A stretch of 64,000 nucleotides of DNA from Variovorax paradoxus NBRC 15149 (GTDB lineage Bacteria; Pseudomonadota; Gammaproteobacteria; Burkholderiales; Burkholderiaceae_C): positions 1,116,001 to 1,180,000 of the forward strand of contig NZ_BCUT01000001.1 of NCBI RefSeq assembly GCF_001591365.1, given 5' to 3'. The position numbers were made by a program, and so were the translations under genes. A model generated the notes under the pieces. It was not told the DNA's origin. It saw only the letters and a list, made by a program, of their open reading frames with translations, and searched no databases. How positions within the stretch are numbered: position 1 is the stretch's first letter; each line of letters begins with the position of its first letter. Positions 35,532 through 46,860 of the stretch are shown here, piece after piece.

Positions 35532-36128
35532 CTAATCCGTCAATTTGAGAAAGGTTTCCCTGTAATGCGCGAGCTCCTCGATGGACTCGTGCACGTCGGC
35601 CAGCGCAGTGTGCGCCTGCTGCTTCTTGAAGGCGCTGTAGGCGGAGGGCTTCCAGCGCTTGGCCAGCTCCTTCAGGGTGCTGACATCGAGGTTGCGGTAG
35701 TGGAAGTACGCCTCCAGCTTGGGCATGAACTTGACCAGGAAGCGCCGGTCCTGCCCGATGGTGTTGCCGCACATGGGCGAACCGCTCCTGGGAACATAGC
35801 GGGCCACGAATTCCAGCAGCTGCTGCTCGGCCGCGGCTTCGTCCAGCGTCGAGGCCTTCACCTTGTCGATCAGGCCGCTGCGCCCGTGCGTGCCCTTGTT
35901 CCAGGCGTCCATGGCGTCGAGCACCGCGTCGCTCTGGTGGATGACCAGCACGGGGCCGTCGATGCGGGGCGTGAGGTCGGGGCCGGTGACGACCACGGCA
36001 ATCTCGAGCAGGCGCTCCTTCTCGGGGTCGAGGCCGCTCATTTCGCAGTCGAGCCAGACCAGGTTCTGGTCGCTTTTCTTGAGGACAGGGAGGGTTGCGA
36101 CGGTCGTGGGGTCAAGGGATTCGGGCAT
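35532..36128 (-). CDS. orn: oligoribonuclease
   Basis: A 198-residue DEDDh 3'-5' exoribonuclease that degrades di- and short oligonucleotides at the end of mRNA decay. Asp27 and Glu29 ([10 protein letters not shown]) start the active site; the [14 protein letters not shown] block near the C-terminus gives the His and last Asp. The ATG at 36128 gives the usual family length; the in-frame ATG at 36188 would overlap the divergent protease start. Confidence 0.95.
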   Translation of the reverse strand: MPESLDPTTVATLPVLKKSDQNLVWLDCEMSGLDPEKERLLEIAVVVTGPDLTPRIDGPVLVIHQSDAVLDAMDAWNKGTHGRSGLIDKVKASTLDEAAAEQQLLEFVARYVPRSGSPMCGNTIGQDRRFLVKFMPKLEAYFHYRNLDVSTLKELAKRWKPSAYSAFKKQQAHTALADVHESIEELAHYRETFLKLTD

Positions 36129-36186
36129 GGCAGGATTGTCGTCGAAGGCCTGCGCCGGCCGGACCCGAGGGCTAAACTCGCCCGTC

Positions 36187-37452
36187 ATGTCCTATTCGCT
36201 CATCTTCACCACTGCCTTCGCCGTTGCACTGGTCGCGGGCCTGCTCGTGAAGTTCTGGCTCGCCTCGCGGCAGGTGCGCCACGTGGCGCGGCACCGCGGC
36301 GCGGTGCCGGCAGCTTTCGAACACACCATCAGCCTCGCCGCCCACCAGAAGGCGGCCGACTACACCATTGCCAAGGCGCGCTTCGGCCTCGTCGAAATGG
36401 CCTGGAGCACCGCGCTGCTGCTGGGCTGGACGCTGCTGGGCGGGCTCGACGCGCTCAATCGGCTGCTGCTGGCCTGGCTCGGCGGCGGCATGGTGCAGCA
36501 GTTGGCGCTGCTGGCGGCCTTTGCGGCCATTGGCGGCCTGCTCGAGCTGCCCTTCACGCTCTGGCAGACCTTCAGGCTCGAGGAGCGCTTCGGCTTCAAC
36601 AAGATGACCTTGCGCCTCTGGCTGGCCGACACGCTCAAGTCGACGGCGCTCGGCGCCGCGATCGGCCTGCCGATTGCGGCGCTGATCCTGTGGCTCATGG
36701 GCGCGGCCGGCGCCACCTGGTGGCTCTGGGCCTGGGCCGTGTGGATGGGGTTCAACCTGCTGGGGATGCTGGTGTACCCCACCTTCATTGCGCCGCTGTT
36801 CAACAAGTTCAAGCCGCTCGACGATCCCACGCTCAAGGAACGCGTCACGGCGCTGATGAAGCGCTGCGGCTTTGCCGCCAAGGGCCTGTTCGTGATGGAC
36901 GGCAGCACCCGCAGCGCGCATGCCAATGCCTACTTCACCGGCTTTGGCGCGAGCAAGCGCGTGGTGTTCTACGACACGCTGCTGCGCCAGCTCGACGCGG
37001 CCGAAGTCGAGGCCGTGCTCGCGCACGAGCTCGGCCACTTCAAGCACCGCCACATCGTGAAGCGGCTCGTCGCGATGTTCGCGCTGAGCCTGGCGGGCTT
37101 CGCACTGCTGGGCTGGGTGTCGACCCAGGCCTGGTTCTACACGGGGCTCGGCGTGCAGCCCAACATGGCGGCAACGGCGCCCAACGACGCACTCGCGCTG
37201 CTGCTCTTCATGCTCGCGGTGCCGGTGTTCGGCTTCTTCGTCGCGCCGCTGCCCGCACGCCTGTCGCGCAAGCACGAGTTCGAGGCCGATGCCTATGCGG
37301 TGGCGCAAACCAGCGGCGCCGACCTGTCGGCCGCACTGCTCAAGCTCTACCAGGACAACGCGTCGACGCTCACGCCCGACCCGGTGTTCGTCAAGTTCTA
37401 CTATTCCCACCCCCCGGCCTCCGAGCGCCTTGCGCGCATGACGGCGGCCTGA
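36187..37452 (+). CDS. M48 family metallopeptidase (Ste24/CAAX protease-like)
   Basis: A 421-residue membrane protease with about six or seven hydrophobic segments. The zinc site is HELGH at 280-284, with the third ligand in [12 protein letters not shown]. The order membrane-protease-membrane resembles Ste24. Such proteins cut membrane or misfolded substrates. Divergent from orn and followed within 30 bases by the pterin dehydratase gene. Confidence 0.92.
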   Translation: MSYSLIFTTAFAVALVAGLLVKFWLASRQVRHVARHRGAVPAAFEHTISLAAHQKAADYTIAKARFGLVEMAWSTALLLGWTLLGGLDALNRLLLAWLGGGMVQQLALLAAFAAIGGLLELPFTLWQTFRLEERFGFNKMTLRLWLADTLKSTALGAAIGLPIAALILWLMGAAGATWWLWAWAVWMGFNLLGMLVYPTFIAPLFNKFKPLDDPTLKERVTALMKRCGFAAKGLFVMDGSTRSAHANAYFTGFGASKRVVFYDTLLRQLDAAEVEAVLAHELGHFKHRHIVKRLVAMFALSLAGFALLGWVSTQAWFYTGLGVQPNMAATAPNDALALLLFMLAVPVFGFFVAPLPARLSRKHEFEADAYAVAQTSGADLSAALLKLYQDNASTLTPDPVFVKFYYSHPPASERLARMTAA

Positions 37453-37480
37453 AGAAGACATTTGCCGGAAAGCCCAGACC

Positions 37481-37828
37481 ATGAGCAGCATGTTCAAGCC
37501 CAAAGACTGGAAAAACATTCCCCGCAAGGCACTGAGCGCCACCGAAATCGTCTCCGGCCTCGCCAAGCTCGACGGCTGGAAGCTCGACGGCGACGGTGCC
37601 CATGTGGCCATCGAGAAGACCTTCAGCTTCGCCAACTACTTCGAGACCATCGCATTCGTGAACGCGCTGGCTTTCATCGCCCACACGCAAGACCATCATC
37701 CGGACCTGTCGGTGCACTACAACCGCTGCGTGGTGCGCTTCAACACGCACGACGTGGGCGGGCTCTCGAGCACCGACTTCGAATGCGCGCGCCAGGCGAA
37801 TGCGCTGGTCACCAGCCCGGCGCCGTGA
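37481..37828 (+). CDS. phhB: pterin-4a-carbinolamine dehydratase
   Basis: A 115-residue protein with the PCD signature HTQDHHPDLSVHYNRCVVRFNTHDVGGLSSTDFECA. It dehydrates 4a-hydroxytetrahydrobiopterin, so recycling the cofactor of phenylalanine hydroxylase. No phenylalanine hydroxylase gene is in the window. It sits between the protease and rsgA in one plus-strand run. Confidence 0.92.
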   Translation: MSSMFKPKDWKNIPRKALSATEIVSGLAKLDGWKLDGDGAHVAIEKTFSFANYFETIAFVNALAFIAHTQDHHPDLSVHYNRCVVRFNTHDVGGLSSTDFECARQANALVTSPAP

Positions 37829-37843
37829 TGAGGAAACCCGCCG

Positions 37844-38793
37844 TTGGCTAAGCCGGGCCGCACTCCCGCCAAGGGGGCCGGCACCTCCGCGCGCATTCTT
37901 CACGACGGCCTGGTCATCGCGAGCCACGGCCGCCATTGCCTGGTCGAAACGCCTGCGGGCGAGCGCCTGATCTGCCATCCGCGCGGCAAGAAGAGCCAGG
38001 CCGTGGTCGGCGACCGCGTGCGCTGGCAGGCCAGCGAAGACGAAGGCACCATCGAGGAAGTCGTGCCGCGGCGCAACCTCTTCTACCGCCAGGACGAAAT
38101 CCGCACCAAGTCGTTCGCTGCCAATCTCGACCACGTGCTGATCCTGATCGCGGCCGAGCCGGAGTTCTCGGAGCATCAACTCGCGCGAGCGCTCATTGCC
38201 GCCGAAGCCGAACGCATCACGCCGATCATCGCGCTCAACAAGAGCGATCTGGCCGAGCCCTTCGAGCGCGCATGGAACAAGCTCGCGCCCTACCGCCGCA
38301 TGCACCATGGCGTGCTGCCGCTCTCGCTCAAGGCGTCGGGCGAAGCCGACTACGCATCGCTCATGAAGCTGCTGGCTGGCAAGAGCACGCTGGTGCTGGG
38401 CCCCTCGGGCGCCGGCAAGAGCACGCTGATCAACCTGCTGGTGCCCGGTGCCACCGCATTGACCGGCGAGATCTCGCAGGCGCTGAATTCGGGCAAGCAC
38501 ACCACCACCAGCACCACCTGGTACTGGGTCGACGAGGCGCGCACCACCAGCCTGATCGATTCGCCGGGCTTCCAGGAATTCGGCCTCAACCACATCGCGC
38601 CGATGCAGCTCGCGGGCCTGATGCCCGACATTGCCGAGCATGCGAACGACTGCAAGTTCTACAACTGCACCCATCTGCACGAGCCGGGCTGCGGCGTGAT
38701 CGCGAACGTGGACACGCCCGGCAAGCCGGGGCCGATCAGCGCCACGCGCTACAGGATCTACGGCGAACTCTTCGCCGAGCTCAGCCAGTCGCG

Positions 38794-38800
<7 letters not shown>
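37844..38800 (+). CDS. rsgA: ribosome small-subunit-dependent GTPase A
   Basis: A 318-residue circularly permuted GTPase that helps mature the 30S subunit. An OB fold comes first, then G4 NKSDL, G1 [10 protein letters not shown]3 DSPG, and a C-terminal zinc knuckle [14 protein letters not shown]. The start is TTG at 37844, 15 bases after the phhB stop, with AGGA before it; no ATG is available in frame. It converges on hisC with a 7-base overlap of the 3' ends. Confidence 0.94.
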
Positions 38801-39882
<1,082 letters not shown>

Positions 39883-39895
39883 GATTTTCTGCCGC

Positions 39896-40897
39896 TCAGC
39901 CGAGCAGGCGGGCCAGCGTGAGCAGGGCCAGCAGCACCATCCACATCACCACCGAGCGCCACACCAGGCCCACCACGCTGCGCAGGTGGCCGGGCTCGGG
40001 CTCGCGGCCCGGCGTGCTGCCGCTGTCGAGCCGGCGGCCATCGGCCATCGAATCGCCGGCCTGCGCGCGCGGGAGCGGATCGGTGACGGGAATCGGACTC
40101 AGCGCGCCGCCGCCCAGGCGCACGTTGACCGCGCCCGAGGTCGCCGCGAGGATCACGCCGTCGTTCTCGCTCGGAAAGCGCCGCGCGTCATTGCGCCAGC
40201 AGTCGATCGCCTCTTCGAAGCTGCCGACCACGGCAAAGCCCAGTGCGGTGATGCGCGCGGGCAGCCAGTCGATCGCATGCCAGGCGCTCTCCGCGGCCCG
40301 CTGCACCGAGACGCTCGAGGGCTGCACCGCCGCACCATTCTTGTGGTGCCAGTAGCGCGAGACGAACTCGCTCATGCGGTAGAACACCGCGCCGGCCGGC
40401 CCCAGGCCCAGGGCGGCGAGCACCGAGAACCAGGCCAGCACGCCGAACACATGGCGGTGCGCCGCGATCACCGAATGCTCGATCACGTGACGGACGATTT
40501 CGCTGCGCGGCAGTTCGGCCGCGTCCACGCCCTGCCAGTGCGCCAGCAGCGAGCGCGCGAGCGGCTCGTCGCCTTCGTCGAGCGCGTCGCGGATGTCCGT
40601 GAAGTGGTGGCTGAACTGTCGGAAACCGAGCGTGACGTAGAGCACCGCAACGCTCCAGAGCACCGCGAACGGCAGCCCCAGCGTGAACACCAGCAGCAGG
40701 TGGATGCCCAGCGTCATCAGCGTGGGCACGAGCACCGCAAGGCCCCATGCAACCCATCCGTGGTGCGGCTTGCCGGCGTCGAAATTGCGGCTGGTCCAGC
40801 GCGTCCAGGCCAGCACGCCGCCGTACACCGGGTTGTGGGAGGCAAGCGGCCTCACCTGCTCGATCAGCAACGCACACAGGATGGCAAAGAAGCTCAT
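39896..40897 (-). CDS. CobD/CbiB family membrane protein
   Basis: A 333-residue membrane protein with four or five hydrophobic segments and the CbiB-like blocks [16 protein letters not shown] and [29 protein letters not shown]. CbiB proteins attach aminopropanol in cobalamin synthesis; no other cobalamin genes are near. It is also distantly like AmpE. Stands between a CoA pyrophosphatase and hisC on the same strand. Confidence 0.82.
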   Translation of the reverse strand: MSFFAILCALLIEQVRPLASHNPVYGGVLAWTRWTSRNFDAGKPHHGWVAWGLAVLVPTLMTLGIHLLLVFTLGLPFAVLWSVAVLYVTLGFRQFSHHFTDIRDALDEGDEPLARSLLAHWQGVDAAELPRSEIVRHVIEHSVIAAHRHVFGVLAWFSVLAALGLGPAGAVFYRMSEFVSRYWHHKNGAAVQPSSVSVQRAAESAWHAIDWLPARITALGFAVVGSFEEAIDCWRNDARRFPSENDGVILAATSGAVNVRLGGGALSPIPVTDPLPRAQAGDSMADGRRLDSGSTPGREPEPGHLRSVVGLVWRSVVMWMVLLALLTLARLLG

Positions 40898-40945
40898 CCT
40901 TCGATGATAGCGAGGGCGCCTGCACAGGCGCGGCACGGGCCGAGA

Positions 40946-41665
40946 TCAGGCGCTGAGGAAGCGATAGAGATTGCGCAGCATGCCCGCGGTCGCACCCCAG
41001 ACGAAGCGCTCTTCGCTGCCGTCCTGGTAGGGCATCGAATACCACTCGCGGCGGGTGCCGTCGGGCGCGGGCACCGTGTGGCGGCGGTGGTTGGCCGGGT
41101 CCATGAGCCAGGCCAGCGGCACCTCGAAGGCCAGCGCCACTTCGTAGGGATTGATGGTGAGTTCGAACTCCGGCTTCACCAGCGCGACCACCGGCGTCAC
41201 GATGAACGAGGTGACGGTGGTGTAGGTCGGAAGGCTTCCAAGCACTTCGATGTACTGGGCCGAGAGCCCCACTTCTTCCCAGGCCTCGCGCAGCGCGGCC
41301 GCCGCGATGTTGGCGTCCTCGGGGTCGACGCGCCCGCCCGGGAACGCCACCTGCCCCGAATGGTTGGACAAATGCGCCGTGCGCTCGGTCAGCAGCACGG
41401 TGGCGCCTTGCGGGCGCTGCACGATGGGCACCAGCACGGCCGCCTGCGCCGGGGCGCGGTCGGTCAGGCGCGGCTCGCGCCGCAATTCGGGCGTCCATTC
41501 GGGCGGCGTGGCAAATCGCCTGCGCAGGGCCTCGGTGGTCAATTGCGCGGGCGCCACCGCGGGCAGGCCGTCGGGGCCGCCGACCACAGGCGCCTCGCGC
41601 GGGTCGAACGGCAGCAGCGTGGGCGGCACCACGGCATTGACGGGTTCGACGGGCGCGAGTTGCAT
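40946..41665 (-). CDS. NUDIX hydrolase, CoA pyrophosphatase type
   Basis: A 239-residue protein with a full Nudix box (GGRVDPEDANIAAAALREAWEEVGL) preceded by the CoA-specific stretch LLTERTAHLSNHSGQVAFPGG. It splits CoA or its derivatives into phosphopantetheine and 3',5'-ADP. I chose MQLAPVEP at 41665; the frame continues 37 codons upstream into the terminator region. About 60 N-terminal residues are an unstructured extension. Confidence 0.9.
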   Translation of the reverse strand: MQLAPVEPVNAVVPPTLLPFDPREAPVVGGPDGLPAVAPAQLTTEALRRRFATPPEWTPELRREPRLTDRAPAQAAVLVPIVQRPQGATVLLTERTAHLSNHSGQVAFPGGRVDPEDANIAAAALREAWEEVGLSAQYIEVLGSLPTYTTVTSFIVTPVVALVKPEFELTINPYEVALAFEVPLAWLMDPANHRRHTVPAPDGTRREWYSMPYQDGSEERFVWGATAGMLRNLYRFLSA

Positions 41666-41777
41666 GGGGGCGGTGGAGTGGGTCAAGTGAGAGAGTTTCA
41701 GTGAAGGAGTAGAGCGTAAAAAAGCCGCGCTGTCTGGCCGCGCCTTCTTTTTGCAAGAAGCGTGCACGGCGCACAAC

Positions 41778-41808
41778 GCAAAAAGCCGCCAGAGCGGCGG
41801 CTTTTTGC
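41778..41808 (-). terminator. terminator of the rpsP-rimM-trmD-rplS operon
   Basis: A perfect 13-bp inverted repeat (GCAAAAAGCCGCC, 5-base loop AGAGC, GGCGGCTTTTTGC) lies 17 bases after the rplS stop. It is symmetrical with A and T runs on both sides, so it works in either direction. Confidence 0.93.
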
Positions 41809-41824
41809 ACGGCAGGAAGGCGGC

Positions 41825-42208
41825 TTACTTGGCGGCCGACGCTGCTTGCGACTTGCCCGGCAGCTTTTCCTTGATGCGTGCCGAACGGCCGCTGCGCTCG
41901 CGCAGGTAGTACAGCTTGGCGCGGCGGACATCGCCACGGCGCTTGACTTCGATGCCGGCGATCAGCGGGCTGTAGGTCTGGAACGTACGCTCCACGCCTT
42001 CGCCGCTGGAGATCTTGCGCACCGTGAAGCCGCTGTTGAGGCCACGATTGCGCTTGGCGATCACGACGCCTTCGTAGGCCTGCACGCGCTTGCGGGTGCC
42101 TTCGACGACGCTCACGCTGACGATGACCGTGTCACCGGGCATGAAATCGGGGATCTTCTTGCCGAGGCGGGCGATTTCTTCCTGCTCGAGGGTTTCGATG
42201 AGGTTCAT
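41825..42208 (-). CDS. rplS: 50S ribosomal protein L19
   Basis: A 127-residue L19: [33 protein letters not shown] and [35 protein letters not shown] are family signatures. AGGAA stands 6 bases before the ATG at 42208. It is the last gene of the conserved rpsP operon. Confidence 0.98.
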   Translation of the reverse strand: MNLIETLEQEEIARLGKKIPDFMPGDTVIVSVSVVEGTRKRVQAYEGVVIAKRNRGLNSGFTVRKISSGEGVERTFQTYSPLIAGIEVKRRGDVRRAKLYYLRERSGRSARIKEKLPGKSQAASAAK

Positions 42209-42300
42209 GATTTCCTGATATTCGATCGTGCTCGCGCTACACAAAAGGCGCCTTCGGTTTCAAGCCAGGCGCGGCCGGGCAGAGGATCGGGGAACCGAAG

Positions 42301-42306
42301 ATTATA
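42301..42306 (-). promoter_or_regulatory. -10 box of a possible internal rplS promoter
   Basis: A perfect TATAAT on the minus strand overlaps the trmD stop codon (CTA-TAA-T). It would give rplS its own transcript and a leader of about 85 bases. No good -35 is seen. Confidence 0.4.
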
Positions 42307-43048
42307 GCTTTTTTTTCAGGACCGCCTCATCGGCCTTGCTCAGGCGGCCGGCGGCGCGTGCGGCGGCAATCAGGTCGGGCCGCCGGGCGGCCGTGATGGC
42401 CAGGCGCTGGTCGCGGCGCCAGCGCTCGATCTGCACGTGGTGCCCCGACAGCAGCGGCGCCGGCACGCCCTGCCCGTTCCATTGCTCCGGCCGGGTGTAG
42501 TGCGGGCAATCGAGCAGGCCGTCGAGCGAGGGATTGAAGCTGTCCTGCACATGGCTGGCCTCGTCGCCCAGCACGCCGGGCTGCAGCCGCGCCACGGCAT
42601 CGAGCAGCGCCATGGCCGCGATCTCGCCGCCCGAGAGAACGAAGTCGCCGAGGCTGACCTGGTGCGTCACCCGCGTGTCGATGAAGCGCTGGTCGATGCC
42701 TTCGTAGCGCCCGCAGACCAGCACCGCGCCCTCGCTGGCCGACCAGCGCTCGACCGCTTCGTGGCGCAAAGTCTCGCCAATGGGCGAGAACAGCACGACC
42801 GGCGCCTGCGAGCCGCGCGCGGCCAGCGCCGCGTCGAGGCAGGCCGACAGCGGCTCGGCCATCATCACCATGCCGGGGCCGCCGCCAAAGGGCCGGTCGT
42901 CCACGCGCTTGTAGTTGCCCTGCGCGAAATCGCGCGGGTTCCAGAGCACGACCTCGACCTGCTTCGACTCGTAGGCGCGGCGCGTCACGCCGCTGGCCAT
43001 GAAGGGCGCGAACAGTTCGGGAAAGAGCGTGAGGACGTCGAAGCGCAT
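42302..43048 (-). CDS. trmD: tRNA (guanine-N1)-methyltransferase
   Basis: A 248-residue SPOUT methyltransferase that makes m1G37 in tRNAs. The trefoil-knot SAM site is visible as [16 protein letters not shown] and [24 protein letters not shown] lies near residue 60. Starts at the [13 protein letters not shown] block. Seventeen-base spacing from rimM in the standard rpsP-rimM-trmD-rplS order. Confidence 0.98.
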   Translation of the reverse strand: MRFDVLTLFPELFAPFMASGVTRRAYESKQVEVVLWNPRDFAQGNYKRVDDRPFGGGPGMVMMAEPLSACLDAALAARGSQAPVVLFSPIGETLRHEAVERWSASEGAVLVCGRYEGIDQRFIDTRVTHQVSLGDFVLSGGEIAAMALLDAVARLQPGVLGDEASHVQDSFNPSLDGLLDCPHYTRPEQWNGQGVPAPLLSGHHVQIERWRRDQRLAITAARRPDLIAAARAAGRLSKADEAVLKKKL

Positions 43049-43064
43049 GCGCGCGAGCCCGCAA

Positions 43065-43619
43065 TCAGAAATCGGGCTGCCAGTCGACCGTGATGAGGCG
43101 GCCGGCGAGGTCGACCTTGTCGACGAAGACCGAGACGAAGGGCACCATGCGTTCGATGGCCTTGCCGTCTTCCTCGGCCGCGAGCACCAGCGTGGTCTGC
43201 GGGCCAGTGGCGAGCAATTCGCGCACCGTGCCGAGCGCCACGCCTTCGCGGTTGACCACCGCAAGGCCGATCAGGTCGACCCAGTAGTACTCGTCGTCGC
43301 CGGCCGTGGGAAAGCTCGAGCGCGGCACGAACACGCGCGCGCCGCGGAGCGCCTCGGCCGCGTTGCGGTCAGGCACGTCCTCGGAGGAGGCGACGATGCA
43401 GTCGGAATGTTCCTTGGCTTCGCGGATCGCGAGCCGGAAAGCCGCGGTTGCCGAGGCTCCGGGAGCCTGCAGGAACCAGCGCTTGGAAGAAAAAAGCGCC
43501 TCGGGCTGGGCGCTGTGGGGCAGGACCTTGAACCAGCCCTTGATGCCCCATGCATCGGCGATGCGTCCTACCTCGATCGCATCCGCCGGCAATTCGGCGG
43601 CTTCGAGTGCGGGCAGCAT
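43065..43619 (-). CDS. rimM: ribosome maturation factor RimM
   Basis: A 184-residue two-domain protein ([17 protein letters not shown] at the N-terminus; PRC-barrel [16 protein letters not shown] and the end [12 protein letters not shown]). It binds S19 and helps 30S head assembly. It is the second gene of the rpsP operon. Confidence 0.97.
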   Translation of the reverse strand: MLPALEAAELPADAIEVGRIADAWGIKGWFKVLPHSAQPEALFSSKRWFLQAPGASATAAFRLAIREAKEHSDCIVASSEDVPDRNAAEALRGARVFVPRSSFPTAGDDEYYWVDLIGLAVVNREGVALGTVRELLATGPQTTLVLAAEEDGKAIERMVPFVSVFVDKVDLAGRLITVDWQPDF

Positions 43620-43635
43620 CGGCGTGCCGGGCAGC

Positions 43636-43899
43636 TTAGGCAGCTGCCTTGGGGGCTGCGGCTGCGGCTTGCTTGATCAGGCGCAGGACCGTGGGCGAAG
43701 CTTGTGCGCCAACGCTCTTCCAGTAGGCCAGGCGGTCCTGGGCAATACGGATGCTTTCTTCGTTTTCCTTGGCGGTCGGGTTGTAGAAACCCAGGCGCTC
43801 GATGAAACGGCCATCGCGGCGAACGCGCTTGTCCGACACGACGATGTTGAAGAACGGACGGCCTTTGGAGCCGCCGCGGGAAAGTCGAATGACGACCAT
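43636..43899 (-). CDS. rpsP: 30S ribosomal protein S16
   Basis: An 87-residue S16: [21 protein letters not shown] and [17 protein letters not shown] are unmistakable. The C-terminus is Ala-rich ([12 protein letters not shown]). It is the first gene of the operon, behind a strong -10 box at 44021-44026. Confidence 0.98.
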   Translation of the reverse strand: MVVIRLSRGGSKGRPFFNIVVSDKRVRRDGRFIERLGFYNPTAKENEESIRIAQDRLAYWKSVGAQASPTVLRLIKQAAAAAPKAAA

Positions 43900-44020
43900 G
43901 ATTTATCCTTGGGTGGTGCAGCAAGCCCGTTTTTTTGACAAGAGGCCCGCTCACAGTGTTCTTTCAACGTCGAGACACGCGACATGGCCACCCGGCCAGC
44001 GACACGCTGAAAAGCCTGCG

Positions 44021-44049
44021 ATTATAGCCCGACCTGCGTTTTCTCCGAA
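44021..44049 (-). promoter_or_regulatory. promoter of the rpsP operon
   Basis: On the minus strand a perfect -10 TATAAT (44026-44021) has a weak -35 TTCGGA (44049-44044) 17 bases upstream. The leader to the rpsP start is about 115 bases. Confidence 0.65.
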
Positions 44050-44083
44050 TTTCCGCGCCCGCCGCATTCCGTTTGCCACCTGC

Positions 44084-44608
44084 ATGACCCTCACCATCCG
44101 CCCCAGCCGCGACCAAGACATCGCGGCCATCACGGCCATCTACGCCCACCACGTGCTGACCGGCACCGGCACCTTCGAGACCGAAGCTCCCTCTGCCGCC
44201 GACATGGCCGCGCGGCGCGCCGACGTGCTCGGCAAGAACCTGCCCTACCTCGTGGCCGAAGAAGATGGCGAAGTGTTGGGTTTTGCCTACTGCAACTGGT
44301 TCAAGCCGCGCCCGGCCTACCGCTTTTCGGCCGAAGACTCGATCTACATGTCCGAAGCCGCACGCGGCAAGGGCCTGGGCGCCCAGCTGCTGGCCGCCCT
44401 CTCGCAGGCCGCCGAAGCGGTGGGCGTGCGCAAGCTGATCGCCGTCATCGGCGATTCGGCCAATGCCGGCTCGGTCGGCGTGCACCGCAGCCAGGGCTTC
44501 ACGCACGTGGGCGTGCTCAAGGACTGCGGCTGGAAGTTCGGCCAATGGCGCGACGTGGTCCTGATGGAAAAGGTGCTCGGCGAAGGCAGCACCACCCAAC
44601 CCGAATGA
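44084..44608 (+). CDS. GNAT N-acetyltransferase (phosphinothricin acetyltransferase-like)
   Basis: A 174-residue GNAT of the Pat/YncA group: IRPSRDQDIAAITAIYAHHVLTGTGTFE, the acetyl-CoA loop ARGKGLGAQLL and HRSQGFTHVGVLKDCGWKFGQW. Members acetylate methionine sulfone/sulfoximine or phosphinothricin. Divergent from rpsP; ends in an ATGA overlap with the next gene. Confidence 0.9.
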   Translation: MTLTIRPSRDQDIAAITAIYAHHVLTGTGTFETEAPSAADMAARRADVLGKNLPYLVAEEDGEVLGFAYCNWFKPRPAYRFSAEDSIYMSEAARGKGLGAQLLAALSQAAEAVGVRKLIAVIGDSANAGSVGVHRSQGFTHVGVLKDCGWKFGQWRDVVLMEKVLGEGSTTQPE

Positions 44609-45051
44609 AAAACAAGACCATTGCCGCCTGGCTCTCCTTCCTGGGCGGCCCGCTGGGCCTGCACCGGTTCTACCTGCGCGGCATCGGCGACTGGCTCGGC
44701 TGGCTGCTGCCCATTCCCACGGCGCTCGGCCTGTACGGCATCGAGCGCGCGCGCATGTACGGCCTGGACGACGGCTGGAGCTGGGTGCTGATTCCGCTCC
44801 TGGGCTTCACCATCGCGGGATGCGCGCTGACGGCCATCGTCTACGGCCTCATGGCGCCCGAGAAGTGGAACGCCCGCTTCAACGGCAGCGCACCTTCGGA
44901 CGCCGCGCCGGGCCGCACCAACTGGGCCACGATCGGCGCCGTGGTGCTGGCGCTCCTGTTCGGCACCACGGTGCTGATGGCCAGCATCGTGTTCAGCTTC
45001 CAGCGCTACTTCGAACACCAGGTCGAAGAGGGCCGGAAGATCTCGCAATAG
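44605..45051 (+). CDS. small membrane protein (TM2/NINE-like)
   Basis: A 148-residue protein. The start KNKTIAAWLSFLGGPLGLHRFYLRG resembles the TM2 domain pattern (Gly-rich, H-R-F-Y). Three hydrophobic segments follow (about 34-40, 60-82 and 110-130). Function unknown. Translationally coupled to the GNAT gene. Confidence 0.75.
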   Translation: MKNKTIAAWLSFLGGPLGLHRFYLRGIGDWLGWLLPIPTALGLYGIERARMYGLDDGWSWVLIPLLGFTIAGCALTAIVYGLMAPEKWNARFNGSAPSDAAPGRTNWATIGAVVLALLFGTTVLMASIVFSFQRYFEHQVEEGRKISQ

Positions 45052-45075
45052 CCGGCCGCAGCGCGCGCCGGAAAC

Positions 45076-46086
45076 TCAGAAGATCTGCAGGCTGATCCAG
45101 TAGGCGATGGCGGCCACGAAGGCCGACGCGGGGATCGTGAAGATCCAGGCCCAGACGATGTTGCCCGCCACGCCCCAGCGCACCGCGCTCGCGCGCTGCG
45201 CGGAACCCACACCGACGATGGCGCCGGTGATGGTGTGGGTGGTCGACACCGGAATGCCCAGCGCGGTGGCCAGGAACAGCGTGAGCGCGCCGCCCGTTTC
45301 CGCGCAGAAGCCGCCCACGGGCTTGAGCTTGGTGATCTTCTGGCCCATGGTCTTCACGATGCGCCAGCCGCCGAACATGGTGCCCAGCGCAATCGCGGCG
45401 TAGCAGCTCACGATGGTCCAGGTCGGCGGGCTCGCGTCGGTGGCCGAGGCGTAGCCGGTGGCGATCAGCAGCATCCAGATGATGCCGATGGTCTTCTGCG
45501 CGTCGTTGCCGCCGTGGCCCAGGCTGTAGGCCCCGGCGGACACCAGCTGCAGCCGCCGGAACCAGCGGTCGATGCGCGAGGGCGTGGCGCGCCGGAAGCC
45601 CCAGGCCACCAGCACCATCATCATCGAGCCCAGCACGAAGCCGAGGAAGGGCGAAACGAAGATGAAGGCCACGGTCTTCCAGATGCCCGACGCCACCAGG
45701 CCGCCGGTACCGGTCTTGGCGATCACGGCGCCCACGATGCCGCCGATCAGCGCGTGCGACGAGCTGCTCGGAATGCCGTAGTACCAGGTCACGAGGTTCC
45801 AGCTGATGGCGCCCACGAGCGCGCCGAAGACCACGTGCACATCGACCACGCCCGGCTGGGCGATGCCCTTGCCGACCGTTGCCGCCACGCTCAGGTGGAA
45901 GATGAAGATCGCGACCAGGTTGAAGAAGGCCGCGAACAGCACGGCGTGGCCCGGCTTGAGCACGCCGGTCGACACCACGGTGGCGATCGAGTTCGCCGCA
46001 TCGTGGAAGCCGTTCATGAAGTCGAACAGGATCGCCAGCGCGACCAGCACCATCACCACCCAGAGGGCGACCTGAACCGTTGCCAT
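45076..46086 (-). CDS. low-affinity inorganic phosphate transporter (PiT)
   Basis: A 336-residue membrane transporter with about nine or ten segments and both inverted PiT signatures: DFMNGFHDAANSIATVV near the N-terminus and SLGHGGNDAQKTIGII in the middle. It imports phosphate (as metal phosphate) with the proton gradient. The DUF47 partner gene lies 13 bases upstream, as usual for this pair. Confidence 0.94.
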   Translation of the reverse strand: MATVQVALWVVMVLVALAILFDFMNGFHDAANSIATVVSTGVLKPGHAVLFAAFFNLVAIFIFHLSVAATVGKGIAQPGVVDVHVVFGALVGAISWNLVTWYYGIPSSSSHALIGGIVGAVIAKTGTGGLVASGIWKTVAFIFVSPFLGFVLGSMMMVLVAWGFRRATPSRIDRWFRRLQLVSAGAYSLGHGGNDAQKTIGIIWMLLIATGYASATDASPPTWTIVSCYAAIALGTMFGGWRIVKTMGQKITKLKPVGGFCAETGGALTLFLATALGIPVSTTHTITGAIVGVGSAQRASAVRWGVAGNIVWAWIFTIPASAFVAAIAYWISLQIF

Positions 46087-46099
46087 CGATGCTTACCGC

Positions 46100-46744
46100 T
46101 CAGGAATTCTCGAGGACGATGCCCTCGATGACGTTGGCCACGTCCTCGCACTTGTCGGTGATCGTCTCGAGCAATTCGTAGATTGCCTTGAGCTTGATCA
46201 CCTCGCGCACGTCGGGCTCCTCGCGGAACAGCTTGCTCATGGCACTGCGCATCACGCGGTCGGCGTCCGATTCGAGGCGGTCGATTTCCTCGCAGGTCTT
46301 GAGCGTGGCCTCGGCCACCGCCGGGTCGGCGATCTTGCCGAGGAACTTGACGGCGTCCTTCAGGCGGTCGCAGCACTTCACGCTCAGCGCCGTGAGGCGC
46401 ACGATCTCGTCGGTCATGTGGCGCACGTCGTACAGCGCCATGGTCTCGGCCGAGTCCTGGATCAGGTCGGCCACGTCGTCCATCGTATTGATGAGCTTGT
46501 GGATCTGCTCGCGGTCGATCGGCGTGATGAAGGTCTTGTGGATCAGCCGGTTGACGTCATGCGTGACGCGGTCGGCCGCACGCTCGGCATTGTCGACGTC
46601 GCGGTTGTACTGCTCGCGCAGGTGCACGTCGCTGTAATTGGCCACGAGTTGCTCGAACGCCCGCGCCGCTTCGACGATGCGCTCGGCGTGCTGGTTGAAC
46701 ATCTCGAAAAAATTCCCCTCGCGGGGCAGCAGCTTGCCGAACAT
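46100..46744 (-). CDS. DUF47 family PhoU-like regulator of the phosphate transporter
   Basis: A 214-residue all-helical protein with PhoU-like repeats (NAERAADRVTHDVNRLIHKTFITPIDREQIHKL; ETITDKCEDVANVIEGIVLENS). DUF47 proteins accompany PiT transporters and are thought to gate them. Metal-binding Glu/Asp/His motifs are in each repeat. It is the first gene of the pair. Confidence 0.93.
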   Translation of the reverse strand: MFGKLLPREGNFFEMFNQHAERIVEAARAFEQLVANYSDVHLREQYNRDVDNAERAADRVTHDVNRLIHKTFITPIDREQIHKLINTMDDVADLIQDSAETMALYDVRHMTDEIVRLTALSVKCCDRLKDAVKFLGKIADPAVAEATLKTCEEIDRLESDADRVMRSAMSKLFREEPDVREVIKLKAIYELLETITDKCEDVANVIEGIVLENS

Positions 46745-46860
46745 GGCGCTCTCCTGGGTTCGCCGCTGCCACAAATGCGTGACAACGTCATGAAAAACCG
46801 CGCAAGTGTAATGGGCGGCGCAAAGCCGCCCGGCCGGCGGGGTTCGCCGCCCCTGGCCGC

